From Hydrocurvibacter sp036169815 (lineage in GTDB: Bacteria > Campylobacterota > Campylobacteria > Campylobacterales > Sulfurimonadaceae): 18,498 nt of DNA. Position 1 is the stretch's first letter. Each line of letters begins with the position of its first letter. A program made the translations under genes and the position numbers. Where the stretch lies: contig JAVHOA010000036.1 of the NCBI GenBank assembly GCA_036169815.1, positions 1 through 18,498 on the forward strand, given 5' to 3'. The notes under the pieces are model-generated. The model saw nothing but the letters and a program-made list of their open reading frames with translations, did no database searches and had not been told where the DNA came from. Shown piece after piece: positions 1 to 7,016 of this stretch.

Positions 1-34
1 ATAAGATTTTAAATACAAATAGAATCATTTTTAA

Positions 35-43
35 ATTATAGCA
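35..43 (-). promoter_or_regulatory. Leftward extended -10 promoter
   Basis: Read on the minus strand this is TGCTATAAT, a perfect -10 hexamer with the TGN extension favoured by sigma-70 in Campylobacterota. It would drive a gene lying left of the window, whose start is not visible. The AT-rich tracts around it fit a promoter. That it is used is inference. Confidence 0.45.
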
Positions 44-198
44 TGGACTTAAATTTCAAACTAATTATTGAGAGTTTTTTTTATATTTTTTCAAATAAAG
101 AGGAGGGAAGATTAGGCGAATTCGCATCATTAACGAATACCCATAGCCAACATTCTACCATCTAAACCTTTTTACAGCCATTGCAAAGCAAAATTGGT

Positions 199-204
199 TA
201 AAAT
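199..204 (+). promoter_or_regulatory. Weak -10 candidate for the amidase operon
   Basis: TAAAAT lies 25 nt before the amidase start and matches the -10 consensus at five of six positions. There is no TGN extension and no convincing -35, so this is a guess from position and sequence. The ribosome-binding site AAAGGT follows at about 214-219. Confidence 0.25.
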
Positions 205-228
205 TAGATTTTTAAAGGTACTGCATTA

Positions 229-867
229 ATGAAACTCTTTTTTCTTTTTCTTTCTCCACTCTTACTGTTTGCGCTTGAGATTAAGCAGACGCCTATTCTC
301 TTTGGTGCAAAAAGAGTGGCGCTTACACAAGAATATATCCGTTTGCATTATGACACAGAGAGCAAAAGTATTAAAATTAAACCAAAAATCATCGTTTTGC
401 ACTACACAGCAAACAGTGATTTCAACACCTCTCTCTCTTTTTTTCACAAAGAGGAGCTTCAAAGTAGCGATCGACCCGACATAAAAAAAGCAAGTACACT
501 CAATGTCTCGGCACATTTTTTAGTTCAAAGGGATGGCACCGTCCACCAGCTCATCCCTCTTGACACCATGGCGCGCCACGTTATAGGGCTCAACCACACT
601 GCCATCGGTATAGAAAATGTTGGCACAGAGGACAATCTCACGCCCCAACAGCTTGCAGCAAATATTGCGCTTATTAACTATCTCAAAGAGAAAATTCCCT
701 CACTGACCTATCTTATCGGACACTATGAATACCAGTGTTTTGAAAAAACTGCGCTTTGGCTTGAAAAACAGAGCCATTACAGAACGCAAAAACATGATCC
801 CTCGCCTGCTTTTATGGCAAAAGTAAGAGCAAAAATCAGCGGGCTCAAAGGGGCACCTTGTGAATAG
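229..867 (+). CDS. N-acetylmuramoyl-L-alanine amidase (Amidase_2/AmpD-like), exported
   Basis: This 212-residue zinc amidase should cleave the bond between MurNAc and L-Ala in murein or muropeptides. Residues 1-16 form a hydrophobic signal peptide, so it acts in the periplasm, unlike cytoplasmic AmpD. Family landmarks are VLHYTA with a likely zinc His at 58, SAHFLVQRDG near 95-103, GIENVG at 127-132, a second likely His ligand in IGHYEY (165), and KHDPSP with Lys188 and the third ligand Asp190. The spacing between the last two ligand motifs is longer than in AmpD, as in the AmiD-type branch. It starts at an ATG with AAAGGT upstream and overlaps the next GTG start by 8 nt, so it heads an operon with a membrane protein and a dipeptide epimerase, which suggests murein-peptide salvage. 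The family is clear; the substrate form is inferred. Confidence 0.88.
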   Translation: MKLFFLFLSPLLLFALEIKQTPILFGAKRVALTQEYIRLHYDTESKSIKIKPKIIVLHYTANSDFNTSLSFFHKEELQSSDRPDIKKASTLNVSAHFLVQRDGTVHQLIPLDTMARHVIGLNHTAIGIENVGTEDNLTPQQLAANIALINYLKEKIPSLTYLIGHYEYQCFEKTALWLEKQSHYRTQKHDPSPAFMAKVRAKISGLKGAPCE

Positions 868-1996
868 CTGGCTCGCTTTTGCCCTGCTGGCTCTTGTAGT
901 CTTTGGCGTGTTGTTCATAGAGAAAAAGAGTCAATCAAAAATTTTTAACTTCATCCCATCTGTGGTATTCATCTACATCTTGAGTATGTTTTTGGCCTCT
1001 TTTGGAACCTTTTTTAGTGAAAATATAGAGCACTCTAGCGACCTTGCAAAGCGCTATCTCTTGCCTGCCATGCTTTTTTTGATGCTCCTGCAAGTGGACA
1101 TCCGAGATTTTGCCAAACTTGGAAAAAAACTGCTCCTTGCGTATGCGCTCTCGGTTGGCTCCATCATTTTTGCTTTTATCCTTGTTGTATGGGCCTTTGC
1201 TTTTCGTGCCGATATGGCTGGTGCATTTGGCGCACTCCTTGGCAGCTGGACGGGAGGCATGGCCAACATGGTCGCAGTCGCAACGGCGCTTGGAGTGAGC
1301 AAAGAAGCATTTGGATTTGCTCTCATAGTAGATAGTATCAACTATACCATTTGGATCTCATTTTTGCTTTTCTTAACTCCATTTGCAAGCCGTTTAAACA
1401 GATTTTTTGGCGCGCAAACACTCGTTACCACAAGCGTACATGCGAAGAGTCCTTTGGGTTTAAGCCATGAAGAGACAAAAAAGCACTATTTTTTGATGTT
1501 ATTACTCTCTTTTTTTGTGGCTGTAACTGTCGTTTTTGTGGCGCAGCATGGTTTTGTGTTCTTAAACTTTACAACTACTACCGTTGTATTGGCGACTATT
1601 TTGGGTGTTGTCTTTTCACAGACAAAACTCTCACGCATTGGCGGTTCGAGTATGCTTGGCACACTGATGCTCTATTTTCTTATCGCACTTATCGGTTCTG
1701 GTGCTGTATTTGAGAGTTTTGATGGCATTTTGCTCTATGTATTGGCAGGATTTTGCATACTGCTTTTACATGCAGTTCTTATGTTTTTAGGAGCCAAACT
1801 CTTCAAGCTCGACCTCTTTAGCATCACAGTTGCTTCTTTAGCAAATATTGGTGGCGTTGCGTCTGCGTCCATCCTTGCCGCAACGTACGATAAAAAGCTT
1901 GTCGGTGTAGGCGTTTTGATGGCTGTGATGGGGTTTATCATTGGTACTTTTATTGGGATTGGCGTGGGAGAAATCCTCATCATGATGGCAAAATGA
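860..1996 (+). CDS. DUF819 family multi-pass membrane protein, putative transporter
   Basis: A 378-residue inner-membrane protein with about ten or eleven hydrophobic segments and one short soluble loop near residues 180-208. It carries the DUF819 (YjcL-like) signature GSWTGGMANM at 128-137 and a related second signature, LANIGGVASAS, in the C-terminal half; two pseudo-symmetric halves of this kind are typical of carriers. The start is GTG at 860, preceded by AAGGGG at 6 nt spacing, and overlaps the amidase stop by 8 nt. The next gene, a dipeptide epimerase, begins 12 nt after the stop. The family has no firmly established substrate that I know of. Its position between an exported murein amidase and a cytoplasmic L-Ala-D/L-Glu epimerase suggests import of murein peptides or their products; this is inference only. 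Confidence 0.82.
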   Translation: MNSWLAFALLALVVFGVLFIEKKSQSKIFNFIPSVVFIYILSMFLASFGTFFSENIEHSSDLAKRYLLPAMLFLMLLQVDIRDFAKLGKKLLLAYALSVGSIIFAFILVVWAFAFRADMAGAFGALLGSWTGGMANMVAVATALGVSKEAFGFALIVDSINYTIWISFLLFLTPFASRLNRFFGAQTLVTTSVHAKSPLGLSHEETKKHYFLMLLLSFFVAVTVVFVAQHGFVFLNFTTTTVVLATILGVVFSQTKLSRIGGSSMLGTLMLYFLIALIGSGAVFESFDGILLYVLAGFCILLLHAVLMFLGAKLFKLDLFSITVASLANIGGVASASILAATYDKKLVGVGVLMAVMGFIIGTFIGIGVGEILIMMAK

Positions 1997-2014
1997 AAGG
2001 ATGGCAAAATGAAA
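1984..2014 (+). repeat. 15-bp direct repeat at gene junction
   Basis: GATGGCAAAATGAAA occurs at 1984-1998 and again at 2000-2014. The first copy carries the stop codon of the DUF819 gene and the second carries the start codon of the epimerase gene. The AAAGG that serves as ribosome-binding site straddles the boundary between the copies. It looks like a small tandem duplication that separated the two genes. Confidence 0.75.
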
Positions 2015-3031
2015 ATAAAAAACATAACAACGCAGATACAACAAATAGAGCTGAAAACTCCCTTTACAACCGCACTACGAACCACAACGCATGCCCAGTT
2101 TGTGCGTGTTTTTGTGGAGTGTGACAACGGTTTTGTGGGTATCGGCGAGGCTCCTGCTACAAAAGCCATCACAGGCGAGGATATTGAAGATATTTTAAAA
2201 TCCATACAGAGCACAAAAGCCCTATTTCTAGGACTTGGTGTACAAATGGCACTAGGCAAACTTCATGCGACACCAATGGGCTCAAGCGCCAAAGCCGCCC
2301 TTGATATTGCCTTTGTGTATCTTCTCTCTTTAGAGGCAAAAAAGCCGCTTTATACCTACTTTGGAGCAAAAGATCTCACCCCGCTGCAAACTGATATTAC
2401 TATTAGTTTAAACAGTTTAGATGCTATGCTCCATGATGCAAAAAAAGCCTACAGCGAAGGGATGCAACTCTTAAAAGTCAAAGTCGGCAGTGACATACAA
2501 CACGCCTTGAGTGTTATAAAAAATATCGCTCTTGCGCTTCCAAATGCCACCCTGCTCGTCGATGCAAATCAAGCGTGGAGCCTGCAAGATGCTCTCTATT
2601 TTCTCCAAAATATCCAAAACACACGCATAGAACTCATAGAACAACCCCTCATTGCCTCAGATTTACTTGGTTTAAAGAGAATTACAGAGGCTTCAAATAT
2701 CCCTATTTTAGCAGATGAATCAGCTTTTACTCTTGCAGATGTTAAAAAAATAGTTGCTTCACACAGTGCAGATATGATCAATATCAAATTTATGAAATGC
2801 GGCGGAGTGAGCCAAGCCATAACCATTTTAGAGTATGCAAGAGCGCAAAAAATCCCCTGTATGCTAGGCTCTATGCTCGAGGGTCCCATCTCCATTAATG
2901 TGGCTTTACATGTAGCGTTTGCGTATCGAGATATCATCAAATATATCGACTTAGATTCCCCGCTTCTTTATAAAGAACCTTCTAGCGAACTCGAATTTTC
3001 ATTTGATGGATGTCAAATAAGTGTATTATAA
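2009..3031 (+). CDS. Dipeptide epimerase (L-Ala-D/L-Glu epimerase, enolase superfamily)
   Basis: This 340-residue cytoplasmic enzyme belongs to the MLE/mandelate racemase branch of the enolase superfamily and most likely interconverts L-Ala-D-Glu and L-Ala-L-Glu, letting murein dipeptides be degraded. All expected elements are present in order: the K-x-K catalytic lysine pair at 156/158, Mg2+ ligands Asp185 (VDAN), Glu211 (IEQP) and Asp236 (ADES), the second catalytic lysine around 260-263 (NIKFMK), then GSMLEG near 287-292 and a D-x-D at 314-316. The ATG at 2009 has AAAGG 8 nt upstream. It is co-directional with the amidase and DUF819 genes. A single-mismatch copy of the iterated palindrome lies at 2906-2915 and is read as ALHVA. 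Dipeptide specificity is inferred from the motifs and the neighbours. Confidence 0.85.
   Translation: MKIKNITTQIQQIELKTPFTTALRTTTHAQFVRVFVECDNGFVGIGEAPATKAITGEDIEDILKSIQSTKALFLGLGVQMALGKLHATPMGSSAKAALDIAFVYLLSLEAKKPLYTYFGAKDLTPLQTDITISLNSLDAMLHDAKKAYSEGMQLLKVKVGSDIQHALSVIKNIALALPNATLLVDANQAWSLQDALYFLQNIQNTRIELIEQPLIASDLLGLKRITEASNIPILADESAFTLADVKKIVASHSADMINIKFMKCGGVSQAITILEYARAQKIPCMLGSMLEGPISINVALHVAFAYRDIIKYIDLDSPLLYKEPSSELEFSFDGCQISVL
2906..2915. repeat. Iterated palindrome, 1-mismatch copy (TTACATGTAG)
   Basis: Within the dipeptide epimerase gene, read as L-H-V in the protein. It is the leftmost copy with no more than one mismatch. Confidence 0.6.
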
Positions 3032-3032
3032 T
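3027..3032 (+). promoter_or_regulatory. Possible -10 for pdxJ-pdxA
   Basis: A perfect TATAAT overlaps the stop codon of the epimerase gene, 27 nt before the pdxJ ATG, with a transcription start expected near 3039. It lacks the TGN extension and a clear -35. It could give pdxJ-pdxA expression independent of the upstream murein genes. Confidence 0.4.
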
Positions 3033-3058
3033 TTCAAACTATATTAGAGGAGTAAACG

Positions 3059-3844
3059 ATGACTTTAGGTGTCAATATCGACCATGTAGCAGTTTTAAGA
3101 GAGGCAAGACGGGTCAATGATCCTGATATTATGATGGCTTTATATACCGCAGTCCATGCAGGAGCAGATCAGATTACTATCCATTTACGTGAAGACCGCC
3201 GCCATATTCAAGACGCGGATGTCGTAAAAATACTCGCTCAAAGCGCAGTGCCCGTGAATTTGGAGTGTTCGATTGATAAAAATATCTTAGATATTGTTTG
3301 TAAACTGCGTCCTCACCGCGCGACTTTAGTGCCAGAAAAACGCCAAGAGGTAACCACAGAAGGCGGACTTGATATCTTTACCTACGCCGATGAAGTGGCT
3401 TTTTCTATTGAGCAGCTACACGATTCGCTCATTCCCGTTTCGCTCTTTGTCGATCCCACAAAAGAGGCGATGAAACAGAGCAAAGCGTTAGGCGCTGAGA
3501 TGGTAGAGCTACACACGGGAGAGTTTTCTAACCTTTTTGCGATGCTCAACTCCGCGCTTTCACACTCAAACCACAGCATCAAAGAGTTAGAACTTCCCCG
3601 CTATGAACTTGCCTCACGCCTTGAACATGCACTGCTTGCGCTCCAAGAGAGCGCAAAGTATGCCAAAGAGCTTGGACTGCAAGTTGCCGCTGGTCATGGA
3701 CTCAACTATATCAATGTCAAACATATCCTTGCCATCAAAGAGATTAGCGAGCTTAACATTGGTCAAAGTATCATCGCACGCTCACTCTTTAGCGGGCTTG
3801 ATACAGCGGTGCGTGAGATGAAAACCTTGGTAAATAGCAAATGA
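3059..3844 (+). CDS. pdxJ: Pyridoxine 5'-phosphate synthase PdxJ
   Basis: PdxJ condenses 1-deoxy-D-xylulose 5-phosphate with 3-amino-2-oxopropyl phosphate to form pyridoxine 5'-phosphate in the DXP-dependent vitamin B6 route; it is a cytoplasmic TIM barrel. The 261-residue protein shows the N-terminal signature GVNIDHVAVLREAR (4-17), the phosphate-contacting ITIHLREDRRHI (39-50) with His42 and Arg44, the general base region NLE (Glu69), AGHGLN with His213, and the final phosphate loop ELNIGQSIIARSL. The length is slightly above the 240-250 typical of E. coli-like PdxJ. A strong AGAGGAG at 3046-3052 precedes the ATG. Its stop overlaps the pdxA start in an ATGA, indicating translational coupling of two enzymes that act consecutively. 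Confidence 0.97.
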   Translation: MTLGVNIDHVAVLREARRVNDPDIMMALYTAVHAGADQITIHLREDRRHIQDADVVKILAQSAVPVNLECSIDKNILDIVCKLRPHRATLVPEKRQEVTTEGGLDIFTYADEVAFSIEQLHDSLIPVSLFVDPTKEAMKQSKALGAEMVELHTGEFSNLFAMLNSALSHSNHSIKELELPRYELASRLEHALLALQESAKYAKELGLQVAAGHGLNYINVKHILAIKEISELNIGQSIIARSLFSGLDTAVREMKTLVNSK

Positions 3845-4749
3845 AAAAAATTGCAATTAGTATTGGCGATATTAACGGAGTGGGTTTAGAAATTGCTCTT
3901 AAATGCCATGAAGAGGTGAGTAAACTTTGCCATCCTGTGTATTGCGTGGATGAAAATATTCTTAGCCAAGGCGCAAAACTCTTGCAAAGAAGCCTTACAA
4001 AAAGCCTTACATGTAAGGCTTTGCAACTCGAGGCAAAAATAGAACCTAGCAAAGTTTCAAAAGAGAGTGGCACATACTCCTACCACTCTTTTTTAGAAGC
4101 GATTAAACTCTGCGAAAATGGCGAGTGCAAAGCCGTTGTTACCCTGCCGATTCACAAAGAAGCATGGATGCTTGCGGGTTTAAAATACAAAGGACATACT
4201 GATCTGCTTCGGGATTATTTTAAACAAGATGCCATTATGATGCTTGGATGTGAAAAACTTTACGTCGCCCTTTTTACAGAGCATATTGCTCTGCGTGAAG
4301 TCGCCTCACATGTAAAGTACGAGGAGCTTGTGCCATTTTTGCTCGCACTTCACAAAAGTATTGGTGATGAACATGTGGCAGTCCTTGGCCTCAATCCCCA
4401 CGCAGGCGATCATGGAGCCATTGGCAATGAGGAGCGGGAGATAGAAAAAGCGATTGATTACGCCAACAAAGAGATTGGTAAAGAGCTCTTTTTTGGACCC
4501 ATTGTCCCTGATGTGGCTTTTGCACCCAATTTTCGAAAAAATATCCGCTACATCTGTGCGATGTATCACGATCAAGGTTTGGCACCATTGAAGGCGCTTT
4601 ATTTTGACGAGAGTATCAATGTCTCTTTGAACTTGCCAATTATCCGCACTTCAGTCGATCACGGAACCGCTTTTGATATCGCTTATCAAAACAAAGCCCA
4701 TACACTCAGCTACATGAACGCCATGAAAGCCGCAATTGCGCTTTGCTAA
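3841..4749 (+). CDS. pdxA: 4-hydroxythreonine-4-phosphate dehydrogenase PdxA
   Basis: PdxA oxidises 4-phosphohydroxy-L-threonine with NAD(P)+; the product decarboxylates to the substrate used by PdxJ. Seen here are the metal-binding histidines in GHTDLLRD (His119), YHDQGLAPLK (His243) and DHGTAFDIA (His274), plus NPHAGDHGAIG at 185-194. At 302 residues it is a little shorter than E. coli PdxA (329). It overlaps pdxJ by ATGA. Residues 50-60 (RSLTKSLTCKA) look like a low-constraint loop created around the iterated palindrome: AGCCTTACA is repeated 12 nt apart and the second copy sits inside an 18-bp perfect palindrome at 4003-4020. A second, single-mismatch copy lies at 4306-4315. The function is secure; the loop interpretation is inferred without an alignment. 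Confidence 0.96.
   Translation: MKKIAISIGDINGVGLEIALKCHEEVSKLCHPVYCVDENILSQGAKLLQRSLTKSLTCKALQLEAKIEPSKVSKESGTYSYHSFLEAIKLCENGECKAVVTLPIHKEAWMLAGLKYKGHTDLLRDYFKQDAIMMLGCEKLYVALFTEHIALREVASHVKYEELVPFLLALHKSIGDEHVAVLGLNPHAGDHGAIGNEEREIEKAIDYANKEIGKELFFGPIVPDVAFAPNFRKNIRYICAMYHDQGLAPLKALYFDESINVSLNLPIIRTSVDHGTAFDIAYQNKAHTLSYMNAMKAAIALC
4003..4020. repeat. Iterated palindrome, exact copy in an 18-bp dyad
   Basis: TTACATGTAA at 4007-4016 is extended by AGCC/GGCT to a perfect 18-bp palindrome, the longest dyad of the set. It is read as S-L-T-C-K-A in PdxA. The half AGCCTTACA also occurs at 3991-3999. Confidence 0.85.
4306..4315. repeat. Iterated palindrome, 1-mismatch copy (TCACATGTAA)
   Basis: Second copy within pdxA, 299 nt from the first, read as S-H-V-K. 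Confidence 0.5.
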
Positions 4750-4772
4750 GTAGAGTGTTGTATCTGAAGATG

Positions 4773-4786
4773 CCTTACATGTAAGG
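4773..4786. repeat. Iterated palindrome, exact copy, intergenic
   Basis: CCTTACATGTAAGG is a 14-bp perfect palindrome in the 93-nt gap between the convergent pdxA and MgtC-like genes. It is the only non-coding copy. A second palindrome, GTAAATTTAC (4786-4795), abuts it. No T-run follows, so it does not look like an intrinsic terminator. Confidence 0.85.
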
Positions 4787-4842
4787 TAAATTTACTCTCT
4801 TATGCAAGTTTGTAAAGCCCTCCATGGAAGAAAAATACTCTT

Positions 4843-6096
4843 TTAAATATAGTTTATAAGCACCATTCCCATCGTCAAAGCACCTAGCATAAACAGAGCC
4901 GAAGCGCTCAATTTTCCAGCGCTATTTTTAGCAAATAAATAGGCGTAAAACGCTTTTAAAATATTGTTGCTTCCAACAGCAATTATAATCGCAGAAGAGG
5001 CACCCTCGACGCTAATGTTGAGTTTTGAAGACAAAATAGAGAGAACAAAGGGATCAATATCTGTAAAACCAACAATAAAAGAGAGAATATTTAAACCTAG
5101 ATTTCCGTAGTTTTGCGTCACAAAATGGGTGATGACAGACATCACAATAAAAAGTATTGCAAACAAAATAGCCGTTGAAAGCTCAAGGGGATTTTTATCC
5201 TCATTTTGTGTGCCATCTTCACTTAAACCGACCTCTGCGCGCGCATAAATAAGGTAAGCTAGCATAATACTGATGACACTCAACGCAATAAAAGGGGTCA
5301 TCAGCACACCAGCGATTTCAAAGTTAAACGCATAGGTAATCCCAAGAAGGCGCAGATACATAAATGCTGTGGCTAAAACAATAGATGCCGCAAAGATATG
5401 AGGCGTTTGACCTGAAGTCGATTTTTTCGCCAAAACGATAGTTGTCGCCGTACTTGAGTAGATACCACCCAAAATCCCCGTAATGAGATACCCTTTATCT
5501 TTAAAAATATACCGTTTAAGCACATACCCGATATAAGAAAACAGGGACACAACAACAACAGCCAACCAAACTTTAAAGTAGGAAACAGGAATGAAATCTG
5601 CAATATTTTCATGTGGTAAAAGTGGCAAGATTACAGCACTTAGCAGTAAAAGCTTTGCAAATATTTCAATCTCTTGCTCATCAAACATTGCATAAATATG
5701 CCCAAATCTTCGATTGATATTATAAATAAAGATGATGGAAACGAAAACAACAATCAAAAACCAGATGTCAAATTTTGTAATCAAAACTCCAAAACTGTAC
5801 ACAAGCGTCGCCATTAAAAACAGCAACATCCCATTTTTTGCAGTTTTAAGTTTCTCTACATAAAAGAGCAAAAAGTGCCCTACTAAAGCCAGATACCCGA
5901 GCATATACAGATAAAAATCTATTTTGTAAAATATAAAACCAATCAGCGATATGAACGTGAAAGTTCTCACACTTCCAATCTCTTTCATCGCGTCATTATG
6001 TACCCGATACTCTTTTATCTCTAAGCCGGTTAAAAGCCCAGCGACGACGACAAGCAAAAGCTCAAACCACAACTTATGTATCAACAAATCAAACAT
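4843..6096 (-). CDS. MgtC/SapB-DUF4010 family membrane protein
   Basis: A roughly 417-residue inner-membrane protein with about a dozen hydrophobic segments. The N-terminal part has the MgtC-like pattern GLLTGLEIKE (20-29) followed by SVRTF, and the C-terminal part has the DUF4010 hallmark GGIYSSTATT (210-219) followed by LAKKS. MgtC relatives are linked to growth at low Mg2+ and to envelope ion homeostasis; the long MgtC-DUF4010 form has no settled function. A GTG at 6099 precedes the ATG at 6096. I prefer the ATG because AAGGGAG lies 4 nt before it and only 1 nt before the GTG. It overlaps the end of the upstream CHAD gene by several bases, so the two are probably one transcript. Confidence 0.85.
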   Translation of the reverse strand: MFDLLIHKLWFELLLVVVAGLLTGLEIKEYRVHNDAMKEIGSVRTFTFISLIGFIFYKIDFYLYMLGYLALVGHFLLFYVEKLKTAKNGMLLFLMATLVYSFGVLITKFDIWFLIVVFVSIIFIYNINRRFGHIYAMFDEQEIEIFAKLLLLSAVILPLLPHENIADFIPVSYFKVWLAVVVVSLFSYIGYVLKRYIFKDKGYLITGILGGIYSSTATTIVLAKKSTSGQTPHIFAASIVLATAFMYLRLLGITYAFNFEIAGVLMTPFIALSVISIMLAYLIYARAEVGLSEDGTQNEDKNPLELSTAILFAILFIVMSVITHFVTQNYGNLGLNILSFIVGFTDIDPFVLSILSSKLNISVEGASSAIIIAVGSNNILKAFYAYLFAKNSAGKLSASALFMLGALTMGMVLINYI

Positions 6097-6871
6097 CACA
6101 CTCCCTTGCTAACTCCATTAAAATCTCCCTCGCATCTGCTATGTTTTTTTCAAAACCATCTCGTAAGAGGTTTTTTTCTTCTATGTCCATCTTGCCGCCA
6201 CAAGAATTTAGTAAAACTTTGCGTACTTCGTTATCTTGTAAGGTACCAAAAATATCTTGCAAAGCTTTGAGATCAAACATTATACTCAGTTTGTCATGAG
6301 AAAAATGCTCATCATACAGCTCTAAGGCGTAACGAAATTTCTTAAATTGGATGCGTAATTTATGGAGATCTTTTGGAGTTGTTTCTTGGGTTATCGAAGT
6401 AAATGCACCCAAAAGTGTTTGACTCGTTGCAACTAAAAGCTTATAACTGTTTTGCTCATCAAACTCATTTTCAAATAAAGGATTATTTTTAAAAATATGT
6501 TCAAGTTCATAAAGATTTTTTTTATATGTCTCACTTTGCATCTCTTTGAGCAAAGGTTTTCTTTGCTCTTCGCAGCTTACATGTAAATGTTTTTTACTCT
6601 TAGCAGTGATGGCAAAAGAATCGATTTCAATGCAAAAAAGATCCAAATCCCGAAGTAAAGAGGTCGGTTTGATTATTTTTTTTAAAAATTTTGAGAACTC
6701 TTTTGCGCTTATTGGATCAATTTCATAACAAAAAATCTCACTGTACGCATAGATTTTACGTAGATTTACACGGTATTTGTGCAGATATTCCGCCCCATAT
6801 TCTTGGAGTAACGCCTCATAAAAACCACTTACAAAAACCATCTTATCAAGAAATATTGCATCAAATCGCAT
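6089..6871 (-). CDS. CHAD domain protein
   Basis: A cytoplasmic helical protein of about 260 residues with the conserved-histidine alpha-helical (CHAD) pattern. It contains two H-x3-R-rich helices (LHKYRVNLRKIY near 30-41 and LHKLRIQFKKFRY near 169-181), the RDLDLF turn near 74-79, and LQDIFGTLQDNEV near 204-216. CHAD domains bind inorganic polyphosphate through such basic surfaces; no CYTH triphosphatase domain is attached here, so it is a stand-alone CHAD. An in-frame TTG at 6877 exists, but the ATG at 6871 is preferred because AGGTGGG sits 6 nt upstream of it. It overlaps the MgtC-like gene downstream. An exact copy of the palindrome at 6587-6596 is read as HLHVSC. The domain call is solid and the cellular role unknown. 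Confidence 0.85.
   Translation of the reverse strand: MRFDAIFLDKMVFVSGFYEALLQEYGAEYLHKYRVNLRKIYAYSEIFCYEIDPISAKEFSKFLKKIIKPTSLLRDLDLFCIEIDSFAITAKSKKHLHVSCEEQRKPLLKEMQSETYKKNLYELEHIFKNNPLFENEFDEQNSYKLLVATSQTLLGAFTSITQETTPKDLHKLRIQFKKFRYALELYDEHFSHDKLSIMFDLKALQDIFGTLQDNEVRKVLLNSCGGKMDIEEKNLLRDGFEKNIADAREILMELARECDV
6587..6596. repeat. Iterated palindrome, exact copy
   Basis: TTACATGTAA within the CHAD gene, preceded by GC and followed by AT, so the dyad is not extended. Read as L-H-V-S on the minus strand. Confidence 0.8.
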
Positions 6872-6909
6872 AGTCAACCCACCTATTGTTATTTAAAAAC
6901 GCTTCAAAT

Positions 6910-6915
6910 ATCATA
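6910..6915 (-). promoter_or_regulatory. Possible -10 for the CHAD-MgtC operon
   Basis: On the minus strand this is TATGAT, five of six -10 positions, about 38 nt before the CHAD start. No extension or good -35 is visible. The position in the divergent 6872-7016 gap is the main support. Confidence 0.3.
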
Positions 6916-6975
6916 ACGAACTTTTATTACAAGCGAAATCTTTAGATATAGTTTTACTATAATAATCACCAAGTA

Positions 6976-6984
6976 TGATATAAT
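6976..6984 (+). promoter_or_regulatory. Extended -10 promoter for the NifX-like gene
   Basis: TGATATAAT is a perfect TATAAT hexamer with the TGN extension, 32 nt before the ATG. AAGGA at about 7004-7008 is the ribosome-binding site. The upstream DNA is AT-rich, as usual for this phylum. Confidence 0.65.
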
Positions 6985-7016
6985 CTACACAAAACTAAAT
7001 CATAAGGATTTTATAT

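Larger units (their letters stand above)
1..228. other. Non-coding leader region
   Basis: I see no credible coding sequence here; all frames are interrupted. It holds the leftward -10 at 35-43, a T-run near 74-90, a purine-rich AGGAGGG at about 101-107 with no start codon at proper distance, and a perfect 10-bp palindrome GCGAATTCGC at 116-125 that partly overlaps the inverted repeat ATTCG/CGAAT at 120-138. A weak rightward -10 (TAAAAT, 199-204) could serve the amidase gene. Confidence 0.5.

Noticed and set aside
101..107. AGGAGGG as a ribosome-binding site for a small gene
   Set aside because: No ATG, GTG or TTG at suitable distance opens a frame of useful length.
1766..1775. TTACATGCAG in the DUF819 gene, and GTACATGCAA at 17859, as further motif copies
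   Set aside because: Each has two mismatches and could occur by chance; they were not counted.
1735..2259. 174-codon open frame on the minus strand
   Set aside because: It runs antisense across two well-supported genes, is rich in Ser/Pro/Ile from reverse-complement codons and has no recognisable domain or ribosome-binding site.
4773..4786. Palindrome as an intrinsic terminator for pdxA
   Set aside because: A perfect dyad without a loop leaves only a short AT-rich stem, and no U-tract follows on either strand.
6097..6099. GTG as the start of the MgtC-like gene
   Set aside because: Only 1 nt separates it from the AAGGGAG element; the next codon, ATG, has better spacing.
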